From Vampirovibrio sp041737375 (GTDB lineage: Bacteria > Cyanobacteriota > Vampirovibrionia > Vampirovibrionales > Vampirovibrionaceae), in NCBI RefSeq assembly GCF_041737375.1, contig NZ_JBGSRV010000022.1, positions 1 through 22,802 of the forward strand: DNA of 22,802 nt, in the 5' to 3' direction. The notes below the pieces were generated by a model. That model worked only from the letters and a program-made list of their open reading frames with translations. It ran no database searches and was not told where the DNA came from. How positions within the stretch are numbered: the stretch's first letter is position 1; every line of letters begins with the position of its first letter. A program made the translations under genes and the position numbers. This document shows positions 7,220 through 14,300 of the stretch, in pieces.

Positions 7220-8158
7220 ATGCCAGACCCCACCATGGCCAATCAGGACTTTAATAGCGCCCTGCATTCCATGATTCCCACGGAACAGGTGAATCCCCGC
7301 ACCACTGATATTGACCTGCTTTCCACCGAGCAGGTGCTTCGCAAAATTAACGCCGAAGATCAGTTGGTGGCCCTGGCGGTGGAAAAAGCTATTCCTCAAA
7401 TTACGGTGGTGGTGGATGCCATTCGGCAAGCGTTTGAAAGCGGAGGGCGGCTGTTTTACTTTGGGGCAGGCACCAGTGGCAGGCTGGGAGTGCTGGACGC
7501 CTCCGAATGCCCACCCACCTATGGCGCAGCACCCGACTTAGTACAAGGCATCATTGCCGGAGGCGATGTGGCCTTGAGAAACGCCGTAGAGGGCGCTGAA
7601 GACTCTTGCGAACAAGGGCAGGCTGATGTGGAAAAGGCCGGTTTAAAAGCGGGCGATGTGGCTGTCGGTATTTCCGCCAGTGGGCAGGCCCCCTATGTGG
7701 TGGCCGCCATGCGGGCCGCTGAAGCGCTGGGATGCTTTACCGCCGGACTGACTTGCGACCCGGCATCCAAACTGGCTGAAGCGGTGCGTCAGCCCATTGT
7801 GGTAGAAGTAGGGCCAGAAGCGGTAGCCGGATCAACCCGCATGAAAGCAGGCACCGCCCAAAAACTGGTACTGAACATGCTGACCACCGGGGCCATGATC
7901 CAGACCGGGAAAACCTTCCAGAACCTGATGGTAGACGTACAGCCCACCAACCTAAAGCTAAAAGCCAGAGCCAGACGCATCGTAGCAGCGCTAGGGCAGG
8001 TAAATACCGATGAGGCCAGCGCCCTGTTGGAGCAAACCGCTTATCAGGTCAAGCCCGCGGTGCTAATGGCCCGTGGTAAAATAGAGTTACCAGAAGCCTT
8101 GAATAGACTTAGGGCCGCCTCTGGGAAATTAAGACTGGCCTTAAATCAACCCGGTTAG
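7220..8158 (+). CDS. murQ: N-acetylmuramic acid 6-phosphate etherase MurQ
   Basis: MurQ cleaves the lactyl ether of MurNAc-6-phosphate to GlcNAc-6-phosphate and lactate, feeding recycled or imported wall sugar into central metabolism. The 312-residue protein has the SIS sugar-phosphate fold. FYFGAGTSGRLGVLDASECP (residues 79-98) is the family signature; Glu96 there and Glu127 in VEGAED align by spacing with the two catalytic glutamates of the E. coli enzyme. Further conserved blocks are GISASGQAPYV, PEAVAGSTRMKAGTAQKLVL and LMVDVQPTNLKLKARA. AAGGAAG precedes the ATG at good spacing. No murP or anmK lies beside it. The lytic transglycosylase at 5464-6132 is a conceivable source of anhydro-muropeptides, but the genes are not in one operon. 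Confidence 0.96.
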   Translation: MPDPTMANQDFNSALHSMIPTEQVNPRTTDIDLLSTEQVLRKINAEDQLVALAVEKAIPQITVVVDAIRQAFESGGRLFYFGAGTSGRLGVLDASECPPTYGAAPDLVQGIIAGGDVALRNAVEGAEDSCEQGQADVEKAGLKAGDVAVGISASGQAPYVVAAMRAAEALGCFTAGLTCDPASKLAEAVRQPIVVEVGPEAVAGSTRMKAGTAQKLVLNMLTTGAMIQTGKTFQNLMVDVQPTNLKLKARARRIVAALGQVNTDEASALLEQTAYQVKPAVLMARGKIELPEALNRLRAASGKLRLALNQPG

Positions 8159-8176
8159 AGACACCCGCGCTTTCTA

Positions 8177-8212
8177 TTAAACCATTTCCGGTTTAAAAAA
8201 CCGTAAAACGGT
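8177..8212 (+). repeat. Two small adjacent hairpins after murQ
   Basis: TTAAACC (8177-8183) pairs with GGTTTAA (8190-8196) over a 6-base loop. ACCGT (8200-8204) pairs with ACGGT (8208-8212) over 3 bases. No T-run follows either, so an intrinsic terminator is not supported. They sit in the 103-base gap before the acyl-CoA synthetase gene. Confidence 0.25.
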
Positions 8213-8261
8213 ACATAGTCAAAGCAATCCAGATTTTTATCGACTGAAAGAGGGAAACGCC

Positions 8262-9803
8262 ATGAGCCTGTTATTTGATCGCCTGTTGCAAAAAACAGAT
8301 GCCAGCCTGCTTGCGCTGGTGGAAGAGGATCATCGCTGGACACTGGCCGAATTGCGGGAAAAGGCGATTCGACTGGCCTCGACCTTGCAGGCCAAGGGCA
8401 TTCAGCCGGGGGACAGGGTTTCCATTATGTTTATGAACCAGAAAGAGTATCTGGTTAGCTTTTTTGCGGTGCTCTACGCCGGAGCGGTAGCGGTGCCCAT
8501 TAATATTACATTGCCTTCGGAAGACATTATTTATGTGGTGCTTCATTCCGGCAGCAAGCTGATGTTAACCACTTACGCCTTCAAGCATTGCTTTGAAGGC
8601 CGCCAGCTACCCTTGCTAATGGCCAACCAACCTGCGGAGGATCAAGCCTACCCTCGTTTGGAAGATGCCATTGAGGCCGGAAATTCAGATTTTCAGCCGG
8701 TATCTTTTGGGGATGCCCACAGCATGCGGATTTTAATGTACACCTCGGGCACCACCGGCAAGCCCAAAGGCGTAATGCTGAGCGAAACCAACCTAATCAG
8801 CAATCTGGAAGGCATTCACCCCATCTTCAAATTCACCAGCGCGGAGCGGCTGCTGATTGCCTTGCCCATGTTTCACGCCTACGGCCTGATTATTGGCCTT
8901 TACGCCATGGATGCCCAAGCCCCTATTTATCTGGTACCCACCTTTGCCCCCAAGAAAATCCTGCAAACACTGATTGAAGGAAAAATTACCATTTTGCCTC
9001 TGGTGCCCACCATGTTTAGCATGTTGATGCAGGGCATCCAACGGGTGGGAGCCGATAAACTGGTCCACCTGAAAGCCTGTATCTCCGGTGGGGCTTCCTT
9101 GCCAGAAAAATTACTGCGCCAAATTGAAGCGGGTTTGGACTTAGTGGTGCTAGAAGGCTATGGATTGACTGAAACCGCCCCGGTGTTGGCAGTCAATCGC
9201 CCCGATGCCGGTTCTATCGCCAAGTCCGTAGGGCCAGCCCTGCCCAATGTCCATTTAAAACTGGTAGATGAACAGGGCCAGCCCATCCCCTGGCAAGCAG
9301 GCCAGCCTTCCGCTGAAGGGGAAATTCTGGCCAAAGGACCCAATGTAATGCTGGGCTACTATAACCTGCCCGATGAAACCACACAGGTGTTTGACCCGGA
9401 AGGATACTTGCGCACCGGAGACCTGGGACACTTTGACGCCAATGGCAACCTGTTTATTTCAGGGGGCCGCATTAAAGATTTGATTATTAAAGCGGGCGAA
9501 AACATTGCCCCCATAAGAATTGAGGATGTTTTATACCAGCATCCCGCCGTGATGCATGCCGCTGTGATTGGGGTACCCGATGAAAAGCTGGGCGAAGATA
9601 TTGTGGCCTGCATCGAGCTGAAAGAGGAAGCCGCCGCCACTGAGGCCGAGTTAAAAAAATTCTGTCTGGCGCATCTGCCTGCCTTCATGATTCCCGCCGC
9701 CATTCGCATTTACCCCGAATTGCCTAAAAACCAGACGGGCAAGGTCATTAAAAAGCAACTGCGCGCAGAGAACCAGCATTTGCTTCAAAAGGCAAACAGT
9801 TAA
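8262..9803 (+). CDS. AMP-forming acyl-CoA synthetase (fatty acid-CoA ligase type)
   Basis: This is a 513-residue ANL-superfamily enzyme that adenylates a carboxylic acid and transfers it to CoA. Motifs in order: P-loop YTSGTTGKPKG (160-170), LPMFHAYGL (201-209), LVPTMFSMLMQG, GGASLP (276-281), GYGLTETAP (299-307), TGDLG (385-389), GRIKDLIIKAGENI (402-415, the hinge to the small C-terminal domain) and PKNQTGK with the catalytic Lys494. The HAYGL block and overall length suit medium/long-chain fatty acid-CoA ligases, but substrate cannot be read from sequence; an acyl-ACP or aryl-acid role is possible. AGAGGG precedes the ATG. It follows murQ by 103 bases and could share its transcript, though the functions are unrelated. 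Confidence 0.92.
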   Translation: MSLLFDRLLQKTDASLLALVEEDHRWTLAELREKAIRLASTLQAKGIQPGDRVSIMFMNQKEYLVSFFAVLYAGAVAVPINITLPSEDIIYVVLHSGSKLMLTTYAFKHCFEGRQLPLLMANQPAEDQAYPRLEDAIEAGNSDFQPVSFGDAHSMRILMYTSGTTGKPKGVMLSETNLISNLEGIHPIFKFTSAERLLIALPMFHAYGLIIGLYAMDAQAPIYLVPTFAPKKILQTLIEGKITILPLVPTMFSMLMQGIQRVGADKLVHLKACISGGASLPEKLLRQIEAGLDLVVLEGYGLTETAPVLAVNRPDAGSIAKSVGPALPNVHLKLVDEQGQPIPWQAGQPSAEGEILAKGPNVMLGYYNLPDETTQVFDPEGYLRTGDLGHFDANGNLFISGGRIKDLIIKAGENIAPIRIEDVLYQHPAVMHAAVIGVPDEKLGEDIVACIELKEEAAATEAELKKFCLAHLPAFMIPAAIRIYPELPKNQTGKVIKKQLRAENQHLLQKANS

Positions 9804-9859
9804 TAAAACAGCGAAAACACTGCCGGTAAGCCCGCCGGGTATTGACGGTTTTTACGCAA

Positions 9860-9892
9860 CAGCAAGCCTGTTTTTAAGAAGCAGGCTTGCTG
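9860..9892. repeat. 11-bp inverted repeat between convergent genes
   Basis: CAGCAAGCCTG (9860-9870) pairs perfectly with CAGGCTTGCTG (9882-9892) over an 11-base loop. It straddles the stop codon of the minus-strand gene at 9874. The T-run lies in the loop, not after the stem, so it is not a textbook intrinsic terminator. It may still end or protect transcripts from both sides. Confidence 0.5.
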
Positions 9893-11037
9893 CTATGGCG
9901 TGGGTTGGCTTTAAAAGACAAACCGCCGCCGCCCAACAGGGCATCCAAATCGGCATCCGTCAATTCATCACCGCCACCGGCGCCACCAGAAGCGGGGCGA
10001 GGCCTGCCTAGCAAGTCGGCTAAATCCTGAGTTCTCTTGCTCGCACCACCTGAAGTGACACGCTCTGAACCGAGTAAGGCGTCCAAATCGGTTAAATCGG
10101 ATTTTTTATTTTTATTAAGCGGCCAGCTGGTTTGCGCTTTTTCCACCCACTTGTCTTTGGCCCCCATCAGCTTGTCTTTCAAGGTAGGCTGACCCACCGG
10201 TAAGGACTCGGCAAAGGGATCAGCGCCCAAGGGGTCTTCAACCGCAAAGGGATCATCCGCATAGGGGCTGGGCTTGGCAGAGCCTACCTTGCCTTCCAGC
10301 GCTTCGGTTCTGGCTTTCATCCGTTCAGCTCGATCCATTTCAGCCAACAAGGCCGGATCTGGCTCTTTACGCAGCCACTCATCAAACTCGGTGGCCAATT
10401 TAGCGGTACCCGGATCCAACATACGGATTAAGCGTTTATCCAAGCCCTGAGGCAGTTTTTTTAAGGCCTGCTGAACCTGAGCACGGGTTTTTTCTACCTT
10501 GGGTCCAATGTCTTCGGCCAGGGCATCCATATCCACCTGATTCAGCTTATTTAGCAGGGCAGGGTTCTCCTGCATAAAGTTGGCTACCACCGTTCCCACT
10601 TTTTGGCCCATTTGCTGAGCGTTTAAAGGCAGTTTTTCACCGGCAAGGGCTGAAGCGGAACCTGCCCCACCCGGATAAGCCGGAGCGGACATGGCAGGAG
10701 CGTTGCCTGGTAGCGATGGGTTGAACGTTGATGGGCTGGGGGTGGGGGTGGGCAAGGTGGGTGAGAACCGATCCCCAGTTAATGGTGAGCCCAAAGAACT
10801 GGATGGAAACGTGGATGGCGAAGCACTCAGATTGCTAATAGACGGCGCAGCGGGCGCATATCCAGCCGACAACGGAAAAGGAGCATTCACAGGGGGTAAA
10901 GGGGCGCTTACAGGAGAAAACAGAGCAGAGGGGGCTGGCAACGGCATGGAAGGATTGCCAAAGCTGCTAACCGGCGGAAGGGGGCGAAGCGGCGTTAGGT
11001 TTGGATTTAAAACGGGGAAAGGTCCTGTCATGGTCAT
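9874..11037 (-). CDS. Unrecognised Pro-rich protein with repeated DLDALLG motifs
   Basis: This 387-residue protein belongs to no family I recognise. Residues 1-130 are disordered and rich in Pro, Ser and Leu (LRPLPPVSSFG, LPTPTPSPSTFNPSLPGN). Residues about 136-250 look helical and charged (QMGQKVGTVVANFMQENPAL, ALLAEMDRAERMKARTEALE). The C-terminal quarter carries a short motif three times: LTDLDALLGS near 316-325, QDLADLLGR near 337-345 and LTDADLDALLGG near 359-370, with a related VDMDALAED near 168. No signal peptide or membrane segment is seen. It may begin at GTG 11040 or ATG 11037; an AGGG lies 7 or 10 bases upstream respectively. The motif recalls the acidic EIDALL peptide at the N-terminus of FliM, suggesting repeated docking sites, but no flagellar gene is present. 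Function is unknown. Confidence 0.75.
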   Translation of the reverse strand: MTMTGPFPVLNPNLTPLRPLPPVSSFGNPSMPLPAPSALFSPVSAPLPPVNAPFPLSAGYAPAAPSISNLSASPSTFPSSSLGSPLTGDRFSPTLPTPTPSPSTFNPSLPGNAPAMSAPAYPGGAGSASALAGEKLPLNAQQMGQKVGTVVANFMQENPALLNKLNQVDMDALAEDIGPKVEKTRAQVQQALKKLPQGLDKRLIRMLDPGTAKLATEFDEWLRKEPDPALLAEMDRAERMKARTEALEGKVGSAKPSPYADDPFAVEDPLGADPFAESLPVGQPTLKDKLMGAKDKWVEKAQTSWPLNKNKKSDLTDLDALLGSERVTSGGASKRTQDLADLLGRPRPASGGAGGGDELTDADLDALLGGGGLSFKANPRHSSKPAS

Positions 11038-11254
11038 CACGGATTCACCCTGTAGCTTAAAAAGTAAACGGAAACCACCCTAAATGGGTAAAGCCAGCAT
11101 CAAGACATGGGTCTTGCCGGAAATTTTTAAAATCTCACTCACCTTAAAACACCTCAAGGGAAATAATTGCGGGCTTCCCTAATACTGGATTGCAAGAATT
11201 TACCCCACAAATAACCACTTGGCAAATGTCGCGCTTCATTAAAATGAAAAATTA

Positions 11255-11293
11255 AACGAGAAGATTGAACGAGAAAAATTAACGAGAAGAAGG
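11255..11293. repeat. Three direct 13-base repeats, AACGAGAA core
   Basis: AACGAGAA occurs at 11255-11262, 11268-11275 and 11281-11288, with an exact 13-base period. The intervening bases are purine/AT-rich and partly conserved. The third copy includes the stop codon and last codons of the minus-strand HTH gene. It could be slippage-derived or a protein-binding array. Confidence 0.6.
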
Positions 11294-12097
11294 ATCCAGA
11301 CGGCTCATTTGCCCCGTGGCCCGCTCTCGCAATAAAGCAGCCGCGCCTTTTAAATGGCTGTTTAAGGTACGGGGCTGATGGGTGGCCTGTTTTAAAAGCT
11401 GCTCCCAGGAAGGCTCCATGGAAGGGGTTTGGGTTCTTTTGGCCTGGGTGGACTTAGAAACGGATTCTGGCGATTGGGGAGCCTCTGCCTTTTGGAAAGG
11501 GAGTAAACGCTCCACAGAGGGCCGAGTTGCGTGTTGGGTGGTTTTAGGACGCAAGGGGCGAAAATCGGGGATGGCATCCGGTTTTTTGTCATCACTACGG
11601 GTCACGCCCACTTCTTTCAGCATGTTCTCAAAAACCCGACCCAAGCCGGTGCGATGAATGCTTTTATACCGCTCGAAACTGGCTTCCACCGCTTTCTCGT
11701 AAGGTTCACGATCTTGAATTTCCCGCATAGGCTCTGAGGCGGCCAAGGGTTGCAACACAGCAGCTGAAAATTCAGTTTTGGGCGGAGTAACCCGATCCCG
11801 ATGAGTGGACTCTGGCGGTGCCGCCGGATAGCCAGACTGAACTGGCAGGGGTTCCTGCTCTCGAATTCGATTTTTGATGGTGTCCAGAGACTCACCCTGC
11901 ACAAGCCGCTCTTTGGCTTGCCGGAAAAAATCAATATCCGGCTCGGTAAACGACAAATCCCCTTTAAAGGAAAGATATCCAGACGCCTCATAAGCCGAGC
12001 GAGGCACTTTAAAGTATTGAGACAAGCGCACCAAAACCGTCTCGGTCAGCTTCAGCTTCTCAGAGGCTTCTTGCAGCGTATAGCATAAATGCGTCAT
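11279..12097 (-). CDS. MerR-like helix-turn-helix protein with long disordered C-terminal region
   Basis: Residues about 6-80 resemble a MerR-type winged helix: YTLQEASEKLKLTETVLVRL, then YLSFKGDLSFTEPDIDFFRQ and ERLVQGESLDTIKNRI. The pattern 'recognition helix, wing, then Gly-x-Ser-Leu-xx-Ile' is typical of that family. Residues 80-130 and 170-235 are Pro/Ser/Gln/Lys-rich and probably disordered. A helix near 133-165 (EKAVEASFERYKSIHRTG) and a C-terminal helical stretch (LKGAAALLRERATG) flank the second disordered region. I chose the ATG at 12095-12097 (272 residues), which places the HTH at the N-terminus. A TTG at 12149-12151 adds 18 residues, has GGAGGG only three bases upstream, and overlaps a TATAAT box. 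DNA binding is inferred from the fold. No cysteine-rich metal-sensor motif of classical MerR regulators is seen. Confidence 0.72.
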   Translation of the reverse strand: MTHLCYTLQEASEKLKLTETVLVRLSQYFKVPRSAYEASGYLSFKGDLSFTEPDIDFFRQAKERLVQGESLDTIKNRIREQEPLPVQSGYPAAPPESTHRDRVTPPKTEFSAAVLQPLAASEPMREIQDREPYEKAVEASFERYKSIHRTGLGRVFENMLKEVGVTRSDDKKPDAIPDFRPLRPKTTQHATRPSVERLLPFQKAEAPQSPESVSKSTQAKRTQTPSMEPSWEQLLKQATHQPRTLNSHLKGAAALLRERATGQMSRLDPSSR

Positions 12098-12139
12098 ATT
12101 CAGGGTGTCCAGCTTAGTAACCCCACGTCCAAGGGTATT

Positions 12140-12168
12140 ATTATAAGTCAATTCCCTCCGAATTTCAT
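12140..12168 (-). promoter_or_regulatory. Candidate promoter for the HTH gene
   Basis: On the minus strand, TATAAT (12140-12145) is preceded at 17 bases by ATGAAA (12163-12168; 4/6 to the -35 consensus). Transcription would start near 12132, about 35 bases before the ATG at 12097, and would exclude the alternative TTG start at 12151. Confidence 0.4.
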
Positions 12169-12330
12169 GATTTTAAAACCACCGCAGCGCATCAAACCAA
12201 CCCCTCCGGCAAAAATCCACTTAACCCGCTCGTTCAGGCCTACTACCCCTGATTCATTTTGAGACCGGTGGTAAATCCCCCATATGCAGTATCAAGTGCG
12301 ATGCGTTCTGTGCGATACAGAACTTATAAA

Positions 12331-12391
12331 TCCACATCTCTCTCTCTTTCTTTCCCTGATGAACCACACGGTGCCCAAAAGGCACCTTTTT
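12331..12391 (+). repeat. 61-base direct repeat, copy 1
   Basis: This copy matches 12560-12620 without gaps at 58 of 61 bases. The differences are two adjacent bases after TCCACA and one base in the loop of the terminal hairpin. The copies start 229 bases apart. Confidence 0.92.
12370..12391 (+). terminator. Intrinsic terminator-like hairpin, copy 1
   Basis: GGTGCC (12370-12375), loop CAAAA, GGCACC (12381-12386), then TTTTT (12387-12391) and, after one C, TTT. The T-run follows only on the plus strand. No plus-strand protein gene lies upstream between 9803 and this point. Confidence 0.7.
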
Positions 12392-12559
12392 CTTTGGCAT
12401 AAAAATAAAAAAACCTGCTAAAAAGCCGCCCAAAATCAGCCAGGGGAAATAATTTCTGGTATTCAGCCTCCAAGTTCCTCCATTCAATGTATCAAGCCCT
12501 GCCGGTTTCAACCGATATCTATTTTGTAAGCAAAAAGCTTACCCGCAAACTCAAATTTA

Positions 12560-12620
12560 TCCACACATCTCTCTCTTTCTTTCCCTGATGAACCACACGG
12601 TGCCTAAAAGGCACCTTTTT
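12560..12620 (+). repeat. 61-base direct repeat, copy 2
   Basis: This is the second copy of the element at 12331-12391. The CU-rich tract, TGATGAACCACAC and both hairpin arms are unchanged. Sequence outside the 61 bases is not conserved apart from the upstream TATCAAG, which argues that this module is under selection or recently duplicated. Confidence 0.92.
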
Positions 12621-12624
12621 TTTT
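12599..12624 (+). terminator. Intrinsic terminator-like hairpin, copy 2
   Basis: GGTGCC (12599-12604), loop TAAAA, GGCACC (12610-12615), then nine T (12616-12624). On the minus strand, after the phosphatase stop, the same hairpin is preceded by A-residues and followed by GTGTGG. It is therefore not an intrinsic terminator for that gene. Confidence 0.75.
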
Positions 12625-14176
12625 AAAGTTCCACGTATAAACGACTCTCGCCTTCCCACATACTACGGGAATTGCTCTTTCGGATTCTCTGATCAAGATT
12701 GATAACCGTAAAATCGGGCGTGAGGTTGCCATCACGAATCTGTTGCTCAACAGAAAACTGAGAATTAACGGATTGGCGATCATGGCCATGAACCAACGTC
12801 TCTACATCTAAAGCAGCAGTGGGAAGCACGGCGGGATCATGAATATCATGTCTGCGCCACAAAAAGCCGCCGTCATTACCTTTTTCCCTTAAAAAATTTT
12901 CTACCGGCAAAATCAGCTTTTTTTCCTGAAAAACCTGCTGAACATAAGTTTTCCAAAACCGATTAGCCCAAGAAAGCCCAAAAGGCTTACCCGGTTCTTT
13001 GGTACCCTTTTTCTCAAATTGTTGCTGAACAGCCCGACAGCCATCCTGATAATACTGGTTTAAAATATCCTGCAGGGATTGCAAATCCTGATTAATAACC
13101 GGCGCATGCGTAAACAGGGTTTTTGAAGCCGGATTATAGTGAATTAATTTGGAGTTTTGAAGATACCGCTTAAACTGTTTCAGAAAATGCTGCCCGGATT
13201 CCCCCTTGGCAGGAGATTCCAACTGAACCTGAACCTTGTCCTCAGCGGCAATTAAGCGCACCTGCACATAATTATCCCGATCCGCAATTAAAATAGAGCG
13301 CCCCAGAGACCCCCCCGTTTCCCAGTTCAATGAAAACCTTTTATTAATTAAGGTCTGAAGTCCGGCATGATCATGATTGGAAGCCAGGCACACCAAATGA
13401 TCGGCATTTTTGGGGTTAAGCTGCTGAATGATATCGAGCGTTAAATGATCCAGCGGCCCACGATCCGATAAAACATCCCCAATCAAAACCAGCTGCTGAC
13501 CCGGCTGACCGCACCAGGTCAGCTCTTGAATCAAGAGGCTCAATTGACGGTAATAGTGCTTGTAAACCGATCGTCTGTGCGAGAGATCATCGATCTCTTC
13601 GGGGGTAAAGCCACTGGTTCGCAATCGTTCCAAAGATTCAGCATGTGTTTTTCCATTGAGTTGACTGATCGCATAACACTCATACGCATTGCGGCCCGAA
13701 GGATATTTTTTCTCCGAAACAATTTCACGCTTAAACGCCTCAGATAATGTCTGAAATCGAGCCGCAGGTTGAGGAGGCATGGTAGCCAGGCCAGTAAAAA
13801 TCAAGGTTTCCACCAGCTTTTGGTAAGACCCATGCAAATCGCCAAGGGCGATTAACGGAGCGTACATCAAGCGAGCGGGTAAAAACTGGGGATTCAGCAC
13901 CTGTGGAACAAGATGCATCATCTTTCCGGTATCTGGATCCTTTTGTCGCATCATCAGTTTAACATCGTAAGGCAACTTCAATTGGTTGACCAACCATTGC
14001 TGATCATTGGCGTGCGCAATGGCGGACTGACCTGCAAACTGAACCCTATCGGCAGCCAGTTTCTTCGGGCCAAACACGGCCATTCCATCCTTGGGCTTCA
14101 AGAAACCCTGAGGCGGCGCAGGTTGATTCAACACCCGAGGATTGGATCGCCTTTGATTGTTGGATATTATGACCAT
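12623..14176 (-). CDS. PPP/ApaH-like metallophosphatase with a large insert
   Basis: This 517-residue protein carries the dimetal phosphoesterase motifs in order: GDLHG (112-116), GDVLSDRGP (233-241), SNHDH (266-270, in place of GNHD/E), FTHAP (355-359) and HGHD (463-466), then VINLDQRIRKS. GDVLSDRG and the late HGHD place it with PPP-type phosphatases such as ApaH/PrpE, which act on dinucleoside polyphosphates or phosphoproteins. It differs in having about 116 residues between the first two motifs, where about 25-30 is usual. It also has a 110-residue N-terminal extension and a long insert before HGHD. No signal peptide is seen. I chose the ATG at 14174-14176; a TTG four codons upstream is possible, and neither has a well-spaced ribosome site. 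The substrate is unknown. Confidence 0.82.
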   Translation of the reverse strand: MVIISNNQRRSNPRVLNQPAPPQGFLKPKDGMAVFGPKKLAADRVQFAGQSAIAHANDQQWLVNQLKLPYDVKLMMRQKDPDTGKMMHLVPQVLNPQFLPARLMYAPLIALGDLHGSYQKLVETLIFTGLATMPPQPAARFQTLSEAFKREIVSEKKYPSGRNAYECYAISQLNGKTHAESLERLRTSGFTPEEIDDLSHRRSVYKHYYRQLSLLIQELTWCGQPGQQLVLIGDVLSDRGPLDHLTLDIIQQLNPKNADHLVCLASNHDHAGLQTLINKRFSLNWETGGSLGRSILIADRDNYVQVRLIAAEDKVQVQLESPAKGESGQHFLKQFKRYLQNSKLIHYNPASKTLFTHAPVINQDLQSLQDILNQYYQDGCRAVQQQFEKKGTKEPGKPFGLSWANRFWKTYVQQVFQEKKLILPVENFLREKGNDGGFLWRRHDIHDPAVLPTAALDVETLVHGHDRQSVNSQFSVEQQIRDGNLTPDFTVINLDQRIRKSNSRSMWEGESRLYVEL

Positions 14177-14300
14177 TTTAAATGCCAAGCCCTTTAACTA
14201 ACTGGCACCGTATGGTTGCCATAGCTTGGAAAAAACCGGCAGCCGCCTACAATTGCCAAAAAGCAATCCGGACTTTGACTGAACGCTTCGCAAAGCGCCT

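Larger units (their letters stand above)
12302..12391 (+). ncRNA. Candidate small RNA, copy 1
   Basis: The proposed RNA is about 90 nt. It opens with a perfect 7-bp hairpin (GTTCTGT 12304-12310, loop GCGAT, ACAGAAC 12316-12322). An AU-rich spacer follows, then a CU-rich unpaired tract (12337-12356), then TGATGAACCACAC, and the RNA ends in the hairpin and T-run at 12370-12391. TATCAAG at 12290-12296 lies about 12 bases upstream of the proposed 5' end and recurs before copy 2; it fits a -10 only weakly and no good -35 was found. The layout of hairpin, unpaired CU-rich stretch and terminator is like that of cyanobacterial Yfr1, but the sequence is different. The 5' end is a guess. Transcription is inferred from the terminator and the duplication. 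Confidence 0.45.
12152..12622. other. 470-base stretch without a convincing gene
   Basis: No convincing protein-coding gene lies between the HTH gene and the phosphatase gene. The stretch holds a 61-base direct repeat in two copies, each ending in a terminator-like hairpin on the plus strand, and a different hairpin before each copy. One minus-strand reading frame (12254-12511) has a hydrophobic stretch near its start but begins at TTG and runs through the repeat; I did not accept it. Confidence 0.7.
12502..12624 (+). ncRNA. Candidate small RNA, copy 2
   Basis: This is a paralogue of the candidate at 12302-12391, about 120 nt if it starts at the matching point after TATCAAG (12490-12496). 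Its 5' part differs: a small CGGT/ACCG hairpin (12503-12514) and a 6-bp hairpin GTAAGC (12526-12531), loop AAAAA, GCTTAC (12537-12542). The shared 61-base 3' module follows. A perfect DnaA-box 9-mer, TTATCCACA, lies at 12557-12565 at the module edge, probably by chance. The T-run (nine T) runs to 12624, overlapping the stop codon of the convergent phosphatase gene by two bases. The 5' end is a guess. Confidence 0.45.

Noticed and set aside
9860..9892. Strong intrinsic terminator between the convergent genes
   Set aside because: The 11-bp stem is real, but the T-run lies in the loop and neither strand has T residues after the stem. Kept only as an inverted repeat.
12254..12511. Minus-strand reading frame of 85 codons with a hydrophobic stretch (FPWLILGGFLAGFFIFMP)
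   Set aside because: It has no ATG before the hydrophobic part, starts at TTG without a well-placed ribosome site, and runs through the direct repeat and terminator-like hairpin. The repeat shows no sign of codon-level conservation that I can judge. A small membrane protein is not excluded.
12557..12565. Replication origin suggested by a DnaA box
   Set aside because: Only one perfect box is present, with no cluster, no AT-rich unwinding region beside it, and no dnaA/dnaN genes.
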